A DNA stretch of 64,000 nt from CAVRXQ01 sp963831155. Lineage in GTDB: Bacteria > Actinomycetota > Acidimicrobiia > Acidimicrobiales > Bog-793. The notes under the pieces were generated by a model, which saw only the letters and a program-made list of their open reading frames with translations, ran no database searches and had not been told where the DNA came from. Both the position numbers and the translations under genes were made by a program. Positions 43,709-52,495 of this stretch are shown piece by piece (positions within the stretch are counted from its first letter, which is position 1; the number at the start of each line of letters is the position of its first letter). The stretch spans positions 620,001 through 684,000 of the forward strand of contig CAWHOY010000006.1 in NCBI GenBank assembly GCA_963831155.1. Direction: 5' to 3'.

Positions 43709-44598
43709 GCGAGTTGCTCTTCGGACTCGACGTCTCGATCTCTGCCGCGCACACATCTGACCCGGTACGCGACGCCCGCCAAGCCGAGCGCGCCGGTTTC
43801 GACTTCGTCTCGGTGAACGATCATCCGGCCGCGGGCGGTCCCGTTTCGGAGGCGTGGACGCTGCTCAGTTGGATCGCGGCGAGGACGGAGCGGATCTCAG
43901 TCGCACCCCGCGTCCTCGCGGCGCCTCTGCGTATGCCGGCCCTCGTTGCGAAGGCTTGCGAAACGCTCGATCGTCTGTCCGATGGTCGGGTCATTCTCGG
44001 TCTCGGGTCAGGCGGATCTCCCGAGGAGCTCTATCGGTTCGGGGCCCTGTCGGTGTCGGCCGCCGAAAGAACGACGGCGCTCGACGAGGAAATCCGGATT
44101 ATCCGCGGTCTGTGGGCCGGTGAACCCTTCTCGTTCTCGGGCGAGGCGTATCGGGTCACTGACCTGCAGCTCGAACCGAAACCCGCTCGGAAGATCCCGA
44201 TCTGGCTCGGCACGTTCGGGCGGCGGGGCCTCGCGCTCGCGGGGGCCTTCGCCGACGGTTGGTTTCCCTCCCTCGGATACGAACCGGAAGAAGAACTCCC
44301 CGTCATGCGAGCCCGCGTCCTCGAGACGGCCCGAGCGGCGGGTCGGAGCGAAAAGGACGTGCGCTGTGTGCTCAATCTGAAGGTCCATGTCGGAAAGGGT
44401 TGGACCGCCGATGCGGGTTCACTCGTCGGCGAGCCGTCCGTGTTGATCGACGGGCTCACCCGTTTCGTCGAGATGGGATTCGGAGGATTCAACCTGATTT
44501 CCGAGGGCGACAATCTCGATCTGCAGGTCCAAATGCTTGGCGACGGAGTACTTCCAGAGGTCCGAATGCTCGCGGATTCTCTTTCAGTGCAAGGGTGA
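43705..44598 (+). CDS. LLM-class flavin-dependent oxidoreductase (F420-type)
   Basis: 297 residues. A bacterial luciferase-like TIM barrel: FDFVSVNDHPAAGG, RVLAAPLRMPALVAKACETL and GRVILGLGSGGSPEELYRFG are family hallmarks; the last phosphate-binding loop is near IPIWLGTFGRRGLALAG. In actinobacteria such enzymes usually use cofactor F420, although FMN is possible. The reaction could be oxidation or reduction of a lipid, antibiotic or other small molecule. It is translationally coupled to the YczE-like membrane protein and is under the same MarR-type control. That suggests a response to a compound that is both transported or sensed at the membrane and chemically altered. Confidence 0.88.
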   Translation: MSELLFGLDVSISAAHTSDPVRDARQAERAGFDFVSVNDHPAAGGPVSEAWTLLSWIAARTERISVAPRVLAAPLRMPALVAKACETLDRLSDGRVILGLGSGGSPEELYRFGALSVSAAERTTALDEEIRIIRGLWAGEPFSFSGEAYRVTDLQLEPKPARKIPIWLGTFGRRGLALAGAFADGWFPSLGYEPEEELPVMRARVLETARAAGRSEKDVRCVLNLKVHVGKGWTADAGSLVGEPSVLIDGLTRFVEMGFGGFNLISEGDNLDLQVQMLGDGVLPEVRMLADSLSVQG

Positions 44599-44956
44599 CG
44601 TCTCGGTTCTCACGACTGCTGGTCGTGTCCTCCGCAAGGGGTCGAGTCGATCGCCACCTGGGCGAGCCGGGCGACGAAGCTGACCTAGTTTGAGCTGATC
44701 TCCGGCGCGACGCCGCGTCGGGCCCCAGGCGTACTTCGGGACGATGACGACTGAGGATTCCAAGCGATTCGCGCCACATTTCGGTCGGCGGCGCGCGTTG
44801 CGTTTGCGTTTGCGTTTCGGCAGGATCGCGTTCTCGTCTCCGCGATCTTCTCCATTGCTAACGGCGTCGAGCGGACATTGAATACACGTTGCCTGTCCAA
44901 CAAGACGCGAGTCTGCGCCGGCAACGCCAAAGTTCGCCCAGAGGAGAGGAAAAGAC
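44599..44956. other. Intergenic region, no gene seen
   Basis: 358 bases between the LLM oxidoreductase and the small monooxygenase-like gene. Open frames here are shadow-like and lack any recognisable motif. A short hexamer repeat (TGCGTT three times) lies at 44799-44816. The right end holds AGAGGA, the ribosome-binding site of the next gene. Confidence 0.5.
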
Positions 44957-45262
44957 ATGCCGGGATTCATACAGATCATCGAGTTCTCGACGGCGAAGAT
45001 CGACGAGGTAGACGCGCTCGTCGAGGAACTGATGACCGAGATGGAAGGGACGATGCTCGCAAGGCGGAGCATTGAAACAGCGGATCATGACAAACCGGGT
45101 CGCTATATGACGATCGTCGAATTCGATTCGTACGAGGAGGCGATGGAGAACTCACGCAATCCCACCGTGATGCAGTTCGCCGAGCGATTCGCGAGTCTCG
45201 CCGAGAGCCCGGTGAGTTTCCGCAACCTCGACGTTCGCGGCACGTATGAGAGCGCGACCTGA
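44957..45262 (+). CDS. Small dimeric alpha/beta-barrel (ABM-like) protein
   Basis: 101 residues from ATG 44957, with AGAGGA 8 bases upstream. The order beta (GFIQIIEFST), helix (DEVDALVEELMTEME), beta (ARRSIETADH), beta (GRYMTIVEF), helix (SYEEAMENSRNPTVMQFAERFASLA) and beta (SFRNLDV) is the ferredoxin-like fold of antibiotic-biosynthesis monooxygenase and stress-responsive dimeric barrels. Such proteins can be cofactor-free oxygenases or heme/small-molecule binders; no catalytic residue set is plain here. It stands alone, with large gaps on both sides. Confidence 0.75.
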   Translation: MPGFIQIIEFSTAKIDEVDALVEELMTEMEGTMLARRSIETADHDKPGRYMTIVEFDSYEEAMENSRNPTVMQFAERFASLAESPVSFRNLDVRGTYESAT

Positions 45263-45895
45263 TGTCATCGTCGTACGGGAAGCGACACGGTTGACTCTTC
45301 GGCGGGCCGCGAACCGCTGACTTCGATTCGATCGGCGCGCCGCCGGAACTAATCGGGGTCTTAGAGCTCCACTCAGCTGGTGGTGCTCCGCGAGGCTGAG
45401 GCGGACCTCGAGCGAGCGGGCGGGCGCTTTCTCTCAATGTCGTGAACATTTCCTTGCGCGAGCAGATGAACGCCGCCTGGGGCGGCGTTCGTGCGGATAT
45501 CGCCGCCATCGAGAGGCCCTCGGTCTACGCCTCCGACGGCGGGTGGAGGAGCAGCTCGCGCGCGACGAATTGTCATCTGAGGCGTTGTTGATCAAACACA
45601 ATCCGAGGATCCTCTCCGACCAGGTTGCTGAGATGGCGAAGATTCGTCGGAGCGTCGGTTGCTGTCGGATTGGTGGTCGGGTCGACCACATAACCGGGGC
45701 CTGAACGTCGTCGACGAATGTCAAATGGGGATTCCCTGCACGGGTGGCGGCCTCCGCTCTGGCCTAGATCGATCGTTCACCTGAGCAAATTGGCTCAATT
45801 CCGGTACTCAGAGTGACGTTTGTTATCGAGAACGCCGTTTGACAAACGCGGCGCGTGACGTCCGGAGGAGGTGACCGGGCGATGGGAGATGGCTC
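45263..45895 (+). other. Gene-free region with decayed coding-like stretches
   Basis: 633 bases without an intact gene. Three short plus-strand stretches read like protein but in different frames. One at about 45375-45440 gives VVLREAEADLERAGGRF, one at about 45433-45510 gives NISLREQMNAAWGGVRADI, and one at about 45535-45660 gives EEQLARDELSSEALLIKHNP. Together they would suit a lost helical protein broken by several indels. No family could be named. The right edge carries the ribosome-binding site of the GGDEF-EAL gene. Confidence 0.3.
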
Positions 45896-48256
45896 ATGGC
45901 ATCGCTGACGGTTTCCACCAAGTCGAAGTCGAACGACGCGCGCAGCGACGCATTCCTCCGGCGGCTCGTCATGACCGACGCCGCGCTTGCCGCACTCATC
46001 GTGGCGTACATGTTGTCGATTGTCCTCCGCTCGACACTGAGTTTCGTTCCGGCCGTCGACGGATGGATGGTCGATGGTTTTGAGCTGTTGACCGCGGGAT
46101 GGTGCCTTTCGCGGGCGTTCGTTCACCGACCGGGTCGACTTGTCGCGCTGCTCTTTGGGATCGCCCTGCTTTCGTGGTGCATTGGCGACATTTTCCTCAC
46201 GATCGAGTCGCTCGGTGGAGCGACCCCGCCCGCGGTGTCGGTGAAGGATATTTTCTATCTGAGCTTCTATCCATTCGCGTATGCGGCGATCGTCGTATTC
46301 ATGCGCCGTCAGATGCGCGGCTTGTCCTTTGCCAGTTGGATCGACGGTTTGGTCGCTGGGCTCGGCGCCGCCGCGCTCTGCGCCGCGTTCGCATTTCACG
46401 GCGTCGAGCGACTGAGCCGACTCGGTTCGAAGTCGGCGGCGACGAACCTCATCTATCCGGTAGGTGATCTCGTCCTGTTCGGTCTTGTGATCGGCGCCAC
46501 GGCGCTGATGCGTGATCGGCGCCGGCTTCCCTGGGTCTTGATCGCCGTTGCTTGCTCGGTGAACGCTGCAGGCGACACGCTCAACCTCTTTCAGTCGTCG
46601 TCATTTGGCGCAACCCGGCTCGCGGTCCTCGCGAACTCGATCGCCTGGCCGATCGCCTTCGTGCTGATTGCCAACGCCGTTTGGGTGCGACAGCCGGTTT
46701 CGGATCCAAAGCTTTCCGAAAGGCCGACGGGGTTCGTCTTGCCTGGGATCGCGGCGATCACCGGACTCGCGATTCTCTTCGTCGGAACGTCGTATCACGT
46801 CGGTAAGCCGGCGATCGCGCTTGCCACCGCGACGCTTGTCGTTGCTGGTATACGCCTCACGTTATCGGTACGGCAGATGCGCACACTCACCGCTCAACGA
46901 CAGCTGCAGTCGATCACCGACGAGCTGACTGGTCTCGGAAATCGGCGACGTATGACGCAAGTTCTCGACAACTTCTTCGCGGATTCCGATGCACAGGCAG
47001 GGGGAAAGCAGCAACTTGCCTTCCTGTTCATCGACCTCGACCATTTCAAGGAGATCAACGACTCGTTCGGCCACGCTGCAGGCGACGAGCTGCTCGGCCA
47101 ACTCGGGCCGCGCCTCACGCGATCGCTGCGCAGCACCGATCTGCTCGTCCGTCTCGGTGGTGACGAGTTCGCGGCGGTGTTGTTTGGTGCCGACGGCGAC
47201 TACGCGCGTGTGATCGCCCGACGCGTCGCGGCGAGCCTTAAAGAGCCGTTCATGCTCGACGCCGTCGAATCGCACATCAGCGCGAGCATCGGGATCGCGC
47301 TCGCTCCTGCCCACGCGGTCGACGGTATTGGACTGTTGCGTTGCGCAGACAGCGCGATGTACCGGGCGAAATTACGTAGCGAGCCATTCGAGATGTATGA
47401 CGCCGCGCTTGACCACGACGGCAATTTGCTGCAACTCGTCGAGGAACTACGCGAGGCGGTCGACAAGAAGCAGTTTGCACTCCACTTCCAGCCGCAGCTC
47501 GACCTCCGCGACCACAAGGTGAAGGCGGTGGAGGCGTTGGTGCGCTGGCGGCATCCTCGGCTCGGCGATCTGCCACCGGTCCAATTCCTGCCGCTTGTCG
47601 AAGATGCCGGATTAATGCCGGCCTTGACGCGCCTCGTGCTTGACGCCGCACTCGCCCAGTGCGCGACGTGGCGCGCTTCGGGGGAAGATCTCGTCGTATC
47701 CGTCAACGTCTCGGCGAGCAATCTGCTCGAGGACGGATTCGCCGAAGCGGTCAAGATCGCCCTCGCGCGGCACAACCTTCCGCCTGAGAGCCTCGTTCTT
47801 GAGATCACCGAAACTTGCGTGATTTCGGATTACGACCGATCGAAGCGAGTGATCGAGGATCTGCGCAGCATCGGTGTCGTGATGTCGATCGACGATTTTG
47901 GCGCTGGCTTCACCTCGCTTGCGTACTTGAGCAACCTCGCGGTCGGAGAGTTGAAACTCGACCGCAGCCTCATTCTGAAGCTCGGAGGGGACGAGACTGG
48001 TCGCGACGAGAACCTCGTGCGATCGACGATCGAGCTTGGCCATGCCTTGGGAATGCGAGTGGTCGCAGAAGGTATCGAAGACCGAGCGACGCTTGAGGAA
48101 TTGGCAGAATTCGGTTGCGACTTCGCGCAGGGGTTTCTTATTAGTCGGCCAAAGCCTGCTGATGAACTCGACCTGTCGGACAGAGATCCCCTTGCTGCCC
48201 CCGCCGCCACTCGGTCCTCTCTCTCGCAGGAGCCCGATCCCGTAGGGAGCGGATAG
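45896..48256 (+). CDS. Membrane GGDEF-EAL cyclic di-GMP enzyme
   Basis: 786 residues. About ten membrane helices fill residues 20-320 and form a sensor of no family that I recognise. The GGDEF domain has intact LGGDEF (about residue 420), preceded by the RSTD product-inhibition site (RxxD five residues upstream). The EAL domain has EALVRW (about 545), NVSASNL, EITETC, SIDDFGAGFTSL, KLDRS and VVAEGIED, all the metal and catalytic residues. Both making and breaking of cyclic di-GMP are therefore possible. It lies between two pilin clusters, and PilB here has MshEN-like motifs, so pili are likely targets. ATG 45896 has GGGAGA 6 bases upstream. Confidence 0.93.
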   Translation: MASLTVSTKSKSNDARSDAFLRRLVMTDAALAALIVAYMLSIVLRSTLSFVPAVDGWMVDGFELLTAGWCLSRAFVHRPGRLVALLFGIALLSWCIGDIFLTIESLGGATPPAVSVKDIFYLSFYPFAYAAIVVFMRRQMRGLSFASWIDGLVAGLGAAALCAAFAFHGVERLSRLGSKSAATNLIYPVGDLVLFGLVIGATALMRDRRRLPWVLIAVACSVNAAGDTLNLFQSSSFGATRLAVLANSIAWPIAFVLIANAVWVRQPVSDPKLSERPTGFVLPGIAAITGLAILFVGTSYHVGKPAIALATATLVVAGIRLTLSVRQMRTLTAQRQLQSITDELTGLGNRRRMTQVLDNFFADSDAQAGGKQQLAFLFIDLDHFKEINDSFGHAAGDELLGQLGPRLTRSLRSTDLLVRLGGDEFAAVLFGADGDYARVIARRVAASLKEPFMLDAVESHISASIGIALAPAHAVDGIGLLRCADSAMYRAKLRSEPFEMYDAALDHDGNLLQLVEELREAVDKKQFALHFQPQLDLRDHKVKAVEALVRWRHPRLGDLPPVQFLPLVEDAGLMPALTRLVLDAALAQCATWRASGEDLVVSVNVSASNLLEDGFAEAVKIALARHNLPPESLVLEITETCVISDYDRSKRVIEDLRSIGVVMSIDDFGAGFTSLAYLSNLAVGELKLDRSLILKLGGDETGRDENLVRSTIELGHALGMRVVAEGIEDRATLEELAEFGCDFAQGFLISRPKPADELDLSDRDPLAAPAATRSSLSQEPDPVGSG

Positions 48257-48264
48257 GTGCCCAC

Positions 48265-48945
48265 ATGACTCATTTTGGCACTCAGATCTCGAAGGCGGTT
48301 GACTTGGCACCCACCGGTTCGCAATCATTCGGACCCGTGCTGGTGGGGCGTCTGCATTTCCCGCGCGCCGGGACCGTTGGTCGACTGAGCGCGGTCATTG
48401 CAATCGGTGCCCTCGCTCACCCGGTTTTCGCGATCCACACAGCAACCAGCGCACAGCCCCAACAATCGGCGGCGGCGACCGTAAGTGGAGTGGTTTTCAA
48501 CCGCATCAATGCCATTCGGTCTTCGTTTGGACTCCCACGAGCGCAGCGCACGACGGCGTACAACGCGGTGGTAACCAGAGCTCTCGAGGCCGATCAGGAC
48601 CCGTCGTTCACTGCTGTGGCTGGGGTCGTCACGGAATTCAGCGTTTGGGGAGTTGTCGCGGGCTCGTCGGAAATGAGCGCGGCCGCGATAACAGTCGTGA
48701 ACGCGTGGGTCTTCCGCGACGGCTGGGAGGGTTCGGTGCAAGCGACCTGGAACCGCGACTGCACGTCGGCGGGCGCACCGGGTTGTAATGGTCACCGACG
48801 CGCCATTTTGAGCTCCCCGCCTGTGCCGGGGGCGCGTCTTTTTATCGATGTCGCCGACGGTGACGTCGACATCGGCGGCATCCCGGCTACAGGAGTTGCC
48901 GCGCTGCTGATTTGGAAACTGCCGACCAATGCTCAGGTTGATTGA
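48265..48945 (+). CDS. Secreted CAP/SCP-like protein
   Basis: 226 residues. A hydrophobic segment at about residues 40-55 (LSAVIAIGALAHPVFAIH) after a long N-region suggests export or a membrane anchor. The rest resembles a CAP (SCP/PR-1) domain: VFNRINAIRSSFGLP at the start, NAWVFRDGWEG, and a C-terminal NRDCTSAGAPGCNGHRRAIL with two cysteines and the CAP-like GHRR box, then LFIDVADG. The active-site His of the first CAP helix is not obvious, so activity is uncertain. It follows the GGDEF-EAL gene by 8 bases and may share its transcript. Function in bacteria of this family is poorly known. Confidence 0.65.
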   Translation: MTHFGTQISKAVDLAPTGSQSFGPVLVGRLHFPRAGTVGRLSAVIAIGALAHPVFAIHTATSAQPQQSAAATVSGVVFNRINAIRSSFGLPRAQRTTAYNAVVTRALEADQDPSFTAVAGVVTEFSVWGVVAGSSEMSAAAITVVNAWVFRDGWEGSVQATWNRDCTSAGAPGCNGHRRAILSSPPVPGARLFIDVADGDVDIGGIPATGVAALLIWKLPTNAQVD

Positions 48946-49118
48946 TCAACCCGACGACGTAGTCCTTCACGAGGGGCGTCGGTAGGACCGATCATCCGAC
49001 TCCAAGCGGCAGCGTCCGATGACTTCCATCGTTGAGCCTACCGGCGGCGCGATATGAGTGACGGACGATCGCGATCGTTGCGTTGCCCGCTTTTTAGCGA
49101 CGGAAGCTCGAATGTGAA

Positions 49119-49526
49119 ATGCTCGGCATGGTGACGCGAGCGATGGTGATGCCGCCGGAGGAACAAGGCGCTCCCGGCCGATCCGTACGCGGATCGAACC
49201 TCGTAATCGGGGAGTGGCCGATTGAGGGGTCGCGGACGGAGGTCGCACCGCTTCACGTCCATCACGCCGACGACGAGGCGTGGCACGTCGTCTCCGGTGC
49301 TCTTCGCTTTCGATTTGAGGACGGAGAGCTAATTGCCGAGGCGGGTTCGACGGTCATTGCGCCTGCCGGCATCGCCCACACTTTTGGGAATGCAGGACCC
49401 GAGCCGTCGCGCTACATCATGATCCTTCCCGTGAGACTGGACGACCTCATCAACGAGCTGCACAAGACGGTGCGAGAGTCGCACCCGCCCGTGTATCGCA
49501 AATACGAATCCGAACTCGCGGAATAA
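49119..49526 (+). CDS. Cupin-domain protein
   Basis: 135 residues. Cupin motif 1 is LHVHHADDEAWHVVSGALRF (two His and a Glu metal set), motif 2 is APAGIAHTFGN. A single small beta-barrel cupin_2 protein, probably binding a divalent metal; it could be an isomerase, dioxygenase or a ligand-binding protein. The start is ATG 49119; ATG 49128 (MVTRAM) is also possible. It is isolated, with no operon partner to suggest a substrate. Confidence 0.8.
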   Translation: MLGMVTRAMVMPPEEQGAPGRSVRGSNLVIGEWPIEGSRTEVAPLHVHHADDEAWHVVSGALRFRFEDGELIAEAGSTVIAPAGIAHTFGNAGPEPSRYIMILPVRLDDLINELHKTVRESHPPVYRKYESELAE

Positions 49527-49829
49527 AACGAAGCGCGGACGCGAACGGGAGCGCGTTTCAGGTTCGTGCTCGGATCCGACATATTCGATTCGGAAGCATC
49601 TCGGGTGTTCGAGATCGCGGCGCGTCCACAGAGGCGCTGTGCTGTCGAACAGAATCGAGCACATCGCGTGATGCCGAAATCACTTGGAGCGCGACGCGGG
49701 CGTGAAAAGACCCGAATTGAGCGGTCTGGAACAGATCTCTCTATTCCGTTCGCGTCGCATCAGCGCAACGCTTATGAGTTGAGTCCACCTCACAAGAGGC
49801 TGGACATACCGCTGGGGTGGAAGAACCTG

Positions 49830-50045
49830 ATGAGTGAGATCAATCGAGTCACTATCTTGCTGATGGTCGTAGCGCTCGTCGTTTTTGGAGCAGCGCTGAT
49901 TACGTTGCTCGTCGTCGTCGGGGCGCAGCAAAGTCACATCGATGCCCTCTACGAGCATGTCAACTTCCTGCGTTCGTACGACAATGCGCTCTTGACTGAG
50001 CTTCACTCTCTTCTCGTACACGCGGGGATCGGCGGCGCTGCGTGA
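49830..50045 (+). CDS. Small single-pass membrane protein
   Basis: 71 residues from ATG 49830: MSEINRV, then one membrane helix (ILLMVVALVVFGAALITLLV), then a short amphipathic helix ending in VHAGIGGAA. The upstream open frame back to 49566 has no coding pattern, so I take the internal ATG, which has GGTGG about 10 bases upstream. No family recognised. It sits between the cupin gene and the adhesin-type pilin operon (convergent). Confidence 0.5.
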   Translation: MSEINRVTILLMVVALVVFGAALITLLVVVGAQQSHIDALYEHVNFLRSYDNALLTELHSLLVHAGIGGAA

Positions 50046-50432
50046 TGACACGAGTGGGGGCATGATCGTGATCGCCCGCGCTCGATAACACGTTGACCGA
50101 TGTGGAGTAAGCGCTGGCTCAACGAGCGGTGCCGTTGCGAAGACGCCAACACTGCGTGCGTGTAACACCGAGGGTTCGATCTGAAGGCTCGGTGATGACG
50201 TGATGTGGATGAAGACGCCCGTTCTCAAGTGAGGGAAGAGTCCACCTCTTGATCCCTACTTGACGCGTGGGGGTCGGGTCACTGCAGATTGTGGGTGATT
50301 CGCGAAGTCTCGATTCATCGCAATGAAATTGCGGTGGTTGAGTTCCGCGATCCGTAAACCTTCACGTCCGAAACGCTCTCCCTGCGCTTTGACCGCGGGA
50401 CGGCCAGGCGCGGTGGCCCAAGGGGCTCGCCT
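50046..50432. other. Intergenic region at the end of the pilin-adhesin operon
   Basis: 387 bases with no credible frame. It lies between the convergent ends of the small membrane protein gene and the pilin gene. I did not find a strong stem-loop terminator here. Confidence 0.45.
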
Positions 50433-50960
50433 TTAGGTCGCGGGGCAGCTCGACGATGTCGTGCCGAGGAGAACGTTGGAGCTGCTGTAGACGCTCACCG
50501 TTCCCGTGCCGTCATTGGAGACCGAGAGCCAGTAGTGGCCAGTGCTGACGGGGAGTGTTTTGAGCCACGGTCCTGACGTGCCGGCTGTCGCAACCGTGTT
50601 CGGGCTGGTATTGCCCTGTACCAGCAGCTCCGATCCCGTTCCGCTGGTGGCGGCGGCGGTGTTCTGGCCAACCGGGTCAGAGTCGGTCGCGGGGAGGGCG
50701 GCGTTGCCCCCGTTGGACGAGGTCGCGTTGGGGAAGCCACCCATCTCTGCTTTGTAGGCCTCGGTGGCGTTCTGTACGACGCGGAAGGCGGTTTGGCAGC
50801 TTGTCTGCGAGGTGGTGCCGCCGAGGTTTCCGAACGCGAGTAGCGCGATCCCGGAGAGGACGCCGAGGATGACCACGACGATGAGAACCTCGAGGAAAGT
50901 GAAGCCATCTTCGCCTCGGTCCGCTCGGCGCAACGGATGCGAGAGGTGTGGTCGAATCAT
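50433..50960 (-). CDS. Type IV prepilin (minor or alternative pilin)
   Basis: 175 residues from ATG 50960, chosen for the AGAGGA about 10 bases upstream; GTG 50999 overlaps the previous gene. Leader RADRGEDG, then FTFLEVLIVVVILGVLSGIA: Phe +1, Glu +5 and a hydrophobic spine. Two cysteines (TSQTSCQTAF and SSSCPAT at the end) could form the pilin disulfide. The body is Thr/Ser/Gly-rich, as in other Gram-positive pilins. Last gene of the four-gene minus-strand operon. Its size makes it the likely subunit that the larger pilin-like proteins cap or prime. Confidence 0.85.
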   Translation of the reverse strand: MIRPHLSHPLRRADRGEDGFTFLEVLIVVVILGVLSGIALLAFGNLGGTTSQTSCQTAFRVVQNATEAYKAEMGGFPNATSSNGGNAALPATDSDPVGQNTAAATSGTGSELLVQGNTSPNTVATAGTSGPWLKTLPVSTGHYWLSVSNDGTGTVSVYSSSNVLLGTTSSSCPAT

Positions 50961-50995
50961 TCGGGGATGTCCTCTTCTGGACGCGATGCTTCGCA

Positions 50996-52495
50996 TCACG
51001 GCACCGTGAAGACCGGGAAGTAGCTGCTTTGACCCACCAGGGGGATGGACACCGTCACGAAGTAGGTCCCGTTCGACAGCGGCGGAGGCACGGCGGTGAT
51101 CAGCACAGAGGAGGTGTAGGTGACGCTCGTCGCATTGACGGTCCCCGAAGTGTTGGCGGTGCCGTTGGTCTCTGGTACGAACGACACCACCGCGTTCGAC
51201 TCGAACCCTGTTCCGTAGATGGAAATGGTCGTGGAGGAGGTGCCGCTTGTCGGACTGATGGTGTTTACCGTCGGCACGACCGTCTGGTAAGTGAACACAT
51301 TCTGGGTGCCGTTGGTTGAGGACCCGTTGTTCGGTGAGGTCACCGATACGAAGTAGGTGGTCCCGACGACGCTGGGAGGAGCAAGGGCGGTTATCTCCAC
51401 GCCGTTGGCGCCGGTTCGCAACACAGTGACCGCAGTGGCGCCCACGACTGCGCCGTTTGACACCGGCACGCCCGCCACCTCCTGCACGAAGTTGACGGTG
51501 TCACCGGTGACGAAGTTGTTGCCCGAGATCGTTATCGCGGTACCCCCGGTACTGGGGCAGCCGGCCGAACTACAAGGGGGGTTGATCGTCAAACCGGTGA
51601 CTACCGGGGTGAAGGCGTTGAAGGAGTACACCGGGCCGTAGGCGCTGGTTCCTTCTGGGGTCGACACCGTCACGAAGTAATTGCTGCCTTCGACGATCGA
51701 AGGGACGGTGGCTTGCACCTGGGTGCCCGAGGCGCTGGTGGAGGGGACGGTGATGACGACGTTGTCGGTGGTGGGATTTAAGCCGGACTCCTCGACGAAG
51801 TTGACGGTCGCATTCTGAGAGAAGCCGGAGCCCGCAATCGTGATCGTGTTTCCCCCGGTGACCGACCCGGTGGTCGGGGAGATCACCGTCACGGCCGGAA
51901 CGGTGGGGTACAGCAGCCAGCTGTTGACTGTCTGGCCCGAGCCGCAGTAGACGGCGCACTGCCCGTACGACGGCTCGCCCACTCCGGCGGGATAGTCATC
52001 GAAGGTCACGACGGACTGGAGCAGCGGGTTCTGGGCGCAGGCCGCGTTCGATATCACGGACTGGCAGGCCGAGATCGTCACCACTCGGGTGTTGGCCGAG
52101 GTCGGGAACCAGGCGGTACTGCACCAGACCGCGATGTCGATCCCGTCCGGCGTGACGTTTTTCGAAGCGTCGGTCGAGACGTACGTTCCGCCCGGCCCGG
52201 CGGCCCAGCACGGCTCCGGTGGGCTGGCGTTGAGGGTCTGGCCAGGGCTGAGCAGCGGGGTGTAGCGGATGGACTGGATCGCCAGGTTGACCGCCGTCGA
52301 GGCGTCGTATTGGAGCGACCGGGACGAGGCGAAGTTGGTGGAGTTGGACAGGTCGGCCCGCAGTGCCGTGAGCAGGCCGCCGACGGTCAGGCTGGCCACG
52401 AGCGTGAAGACCAGCACCAGGATCAAGCTGGCGCCCTTTTCGTCTCTCTGAAGGCGGCGGTGGTCGGCGGTCACTCCCACGTCATCACCCGACAT
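50996..52495 (-). CDS. PilX-like protein with three IPT/TIG domains
   Basis: 499 residues from ATG 52495, which overlaps the previous gene's stop. The N-terminal helix GASLILVLVFTLVASLTVGG after a basic stretch is of the PilX type, lacking the canonical GFTLIE site. The next 130 residues form a pilin-like body with several cysteines. Residues about 230-499 hold three IPT/TIG (Ig-like) domains marked by PAVTVISPTTGSVTGG, PVVTGLTINPP with GGTAITISGNNF, and PTVNTISPTSGTSSTT. IPT domains are found in adhesins and receptors. An outer-face, pilus-tip protein is inferred. The longer frame from 52600 has a proline/arginine-rich extension without support. Confidence 0.75.
   Translation of the reverse strand: MSGDDVGVTADHRRLQRDEKGASLILVLVFTLVASLTVGGLLTALRADLSNSTNFASSRSLQYDASTAVNLAIQSIRYTPLLSPGQTLNASPPEPCWAAGPGGTYVSTDASKNVTPDGIDIAVWCSTAWFPTSANTRVVTISACQSVISNAACAQNPLLQSVVTFDDYPAGVGEPSYGQCAVYCGSGQTVNSWLLYPTVPAVTVISPTTGSVTGGNTITIAGSGFSQNATVNFVEESGLNPTTDNVVITVPSTSASGTQVQATVPSIVEGSNYFVTVSTPEGTSAYGPVYSFNAFTPVVTGLTINPPCSSAGCPSTGGTAITISGNNFVTGDTVNFVQEVAGVPVSNGAVVGATAVTVLRTGANGVEITALAPPSVVGTTYFVSVTSPNNGSSTNGTQNVFTYQTVVPTVNTISPTSGTSSTTISIYGTGFESNAVVSFVPETNGTANTSGTVNATSVTYTSSVLITAVPPPLSNGTYFVTVSIPLVGQSSYFPVFTVP

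Noticed and set aside
44799..44816. Three tandem TGCGTT hexamers
   Set aside because: Too short to be meaningful; simple slippage is enough.
45882..45908. ATG at 45882, well placed behind a GAGGAGG-type site
   Set aside because: It opens only an eight-codon frame before a stop; the GGDEF-EAL gene starts at ATG 45896 with its own GGGAGA.
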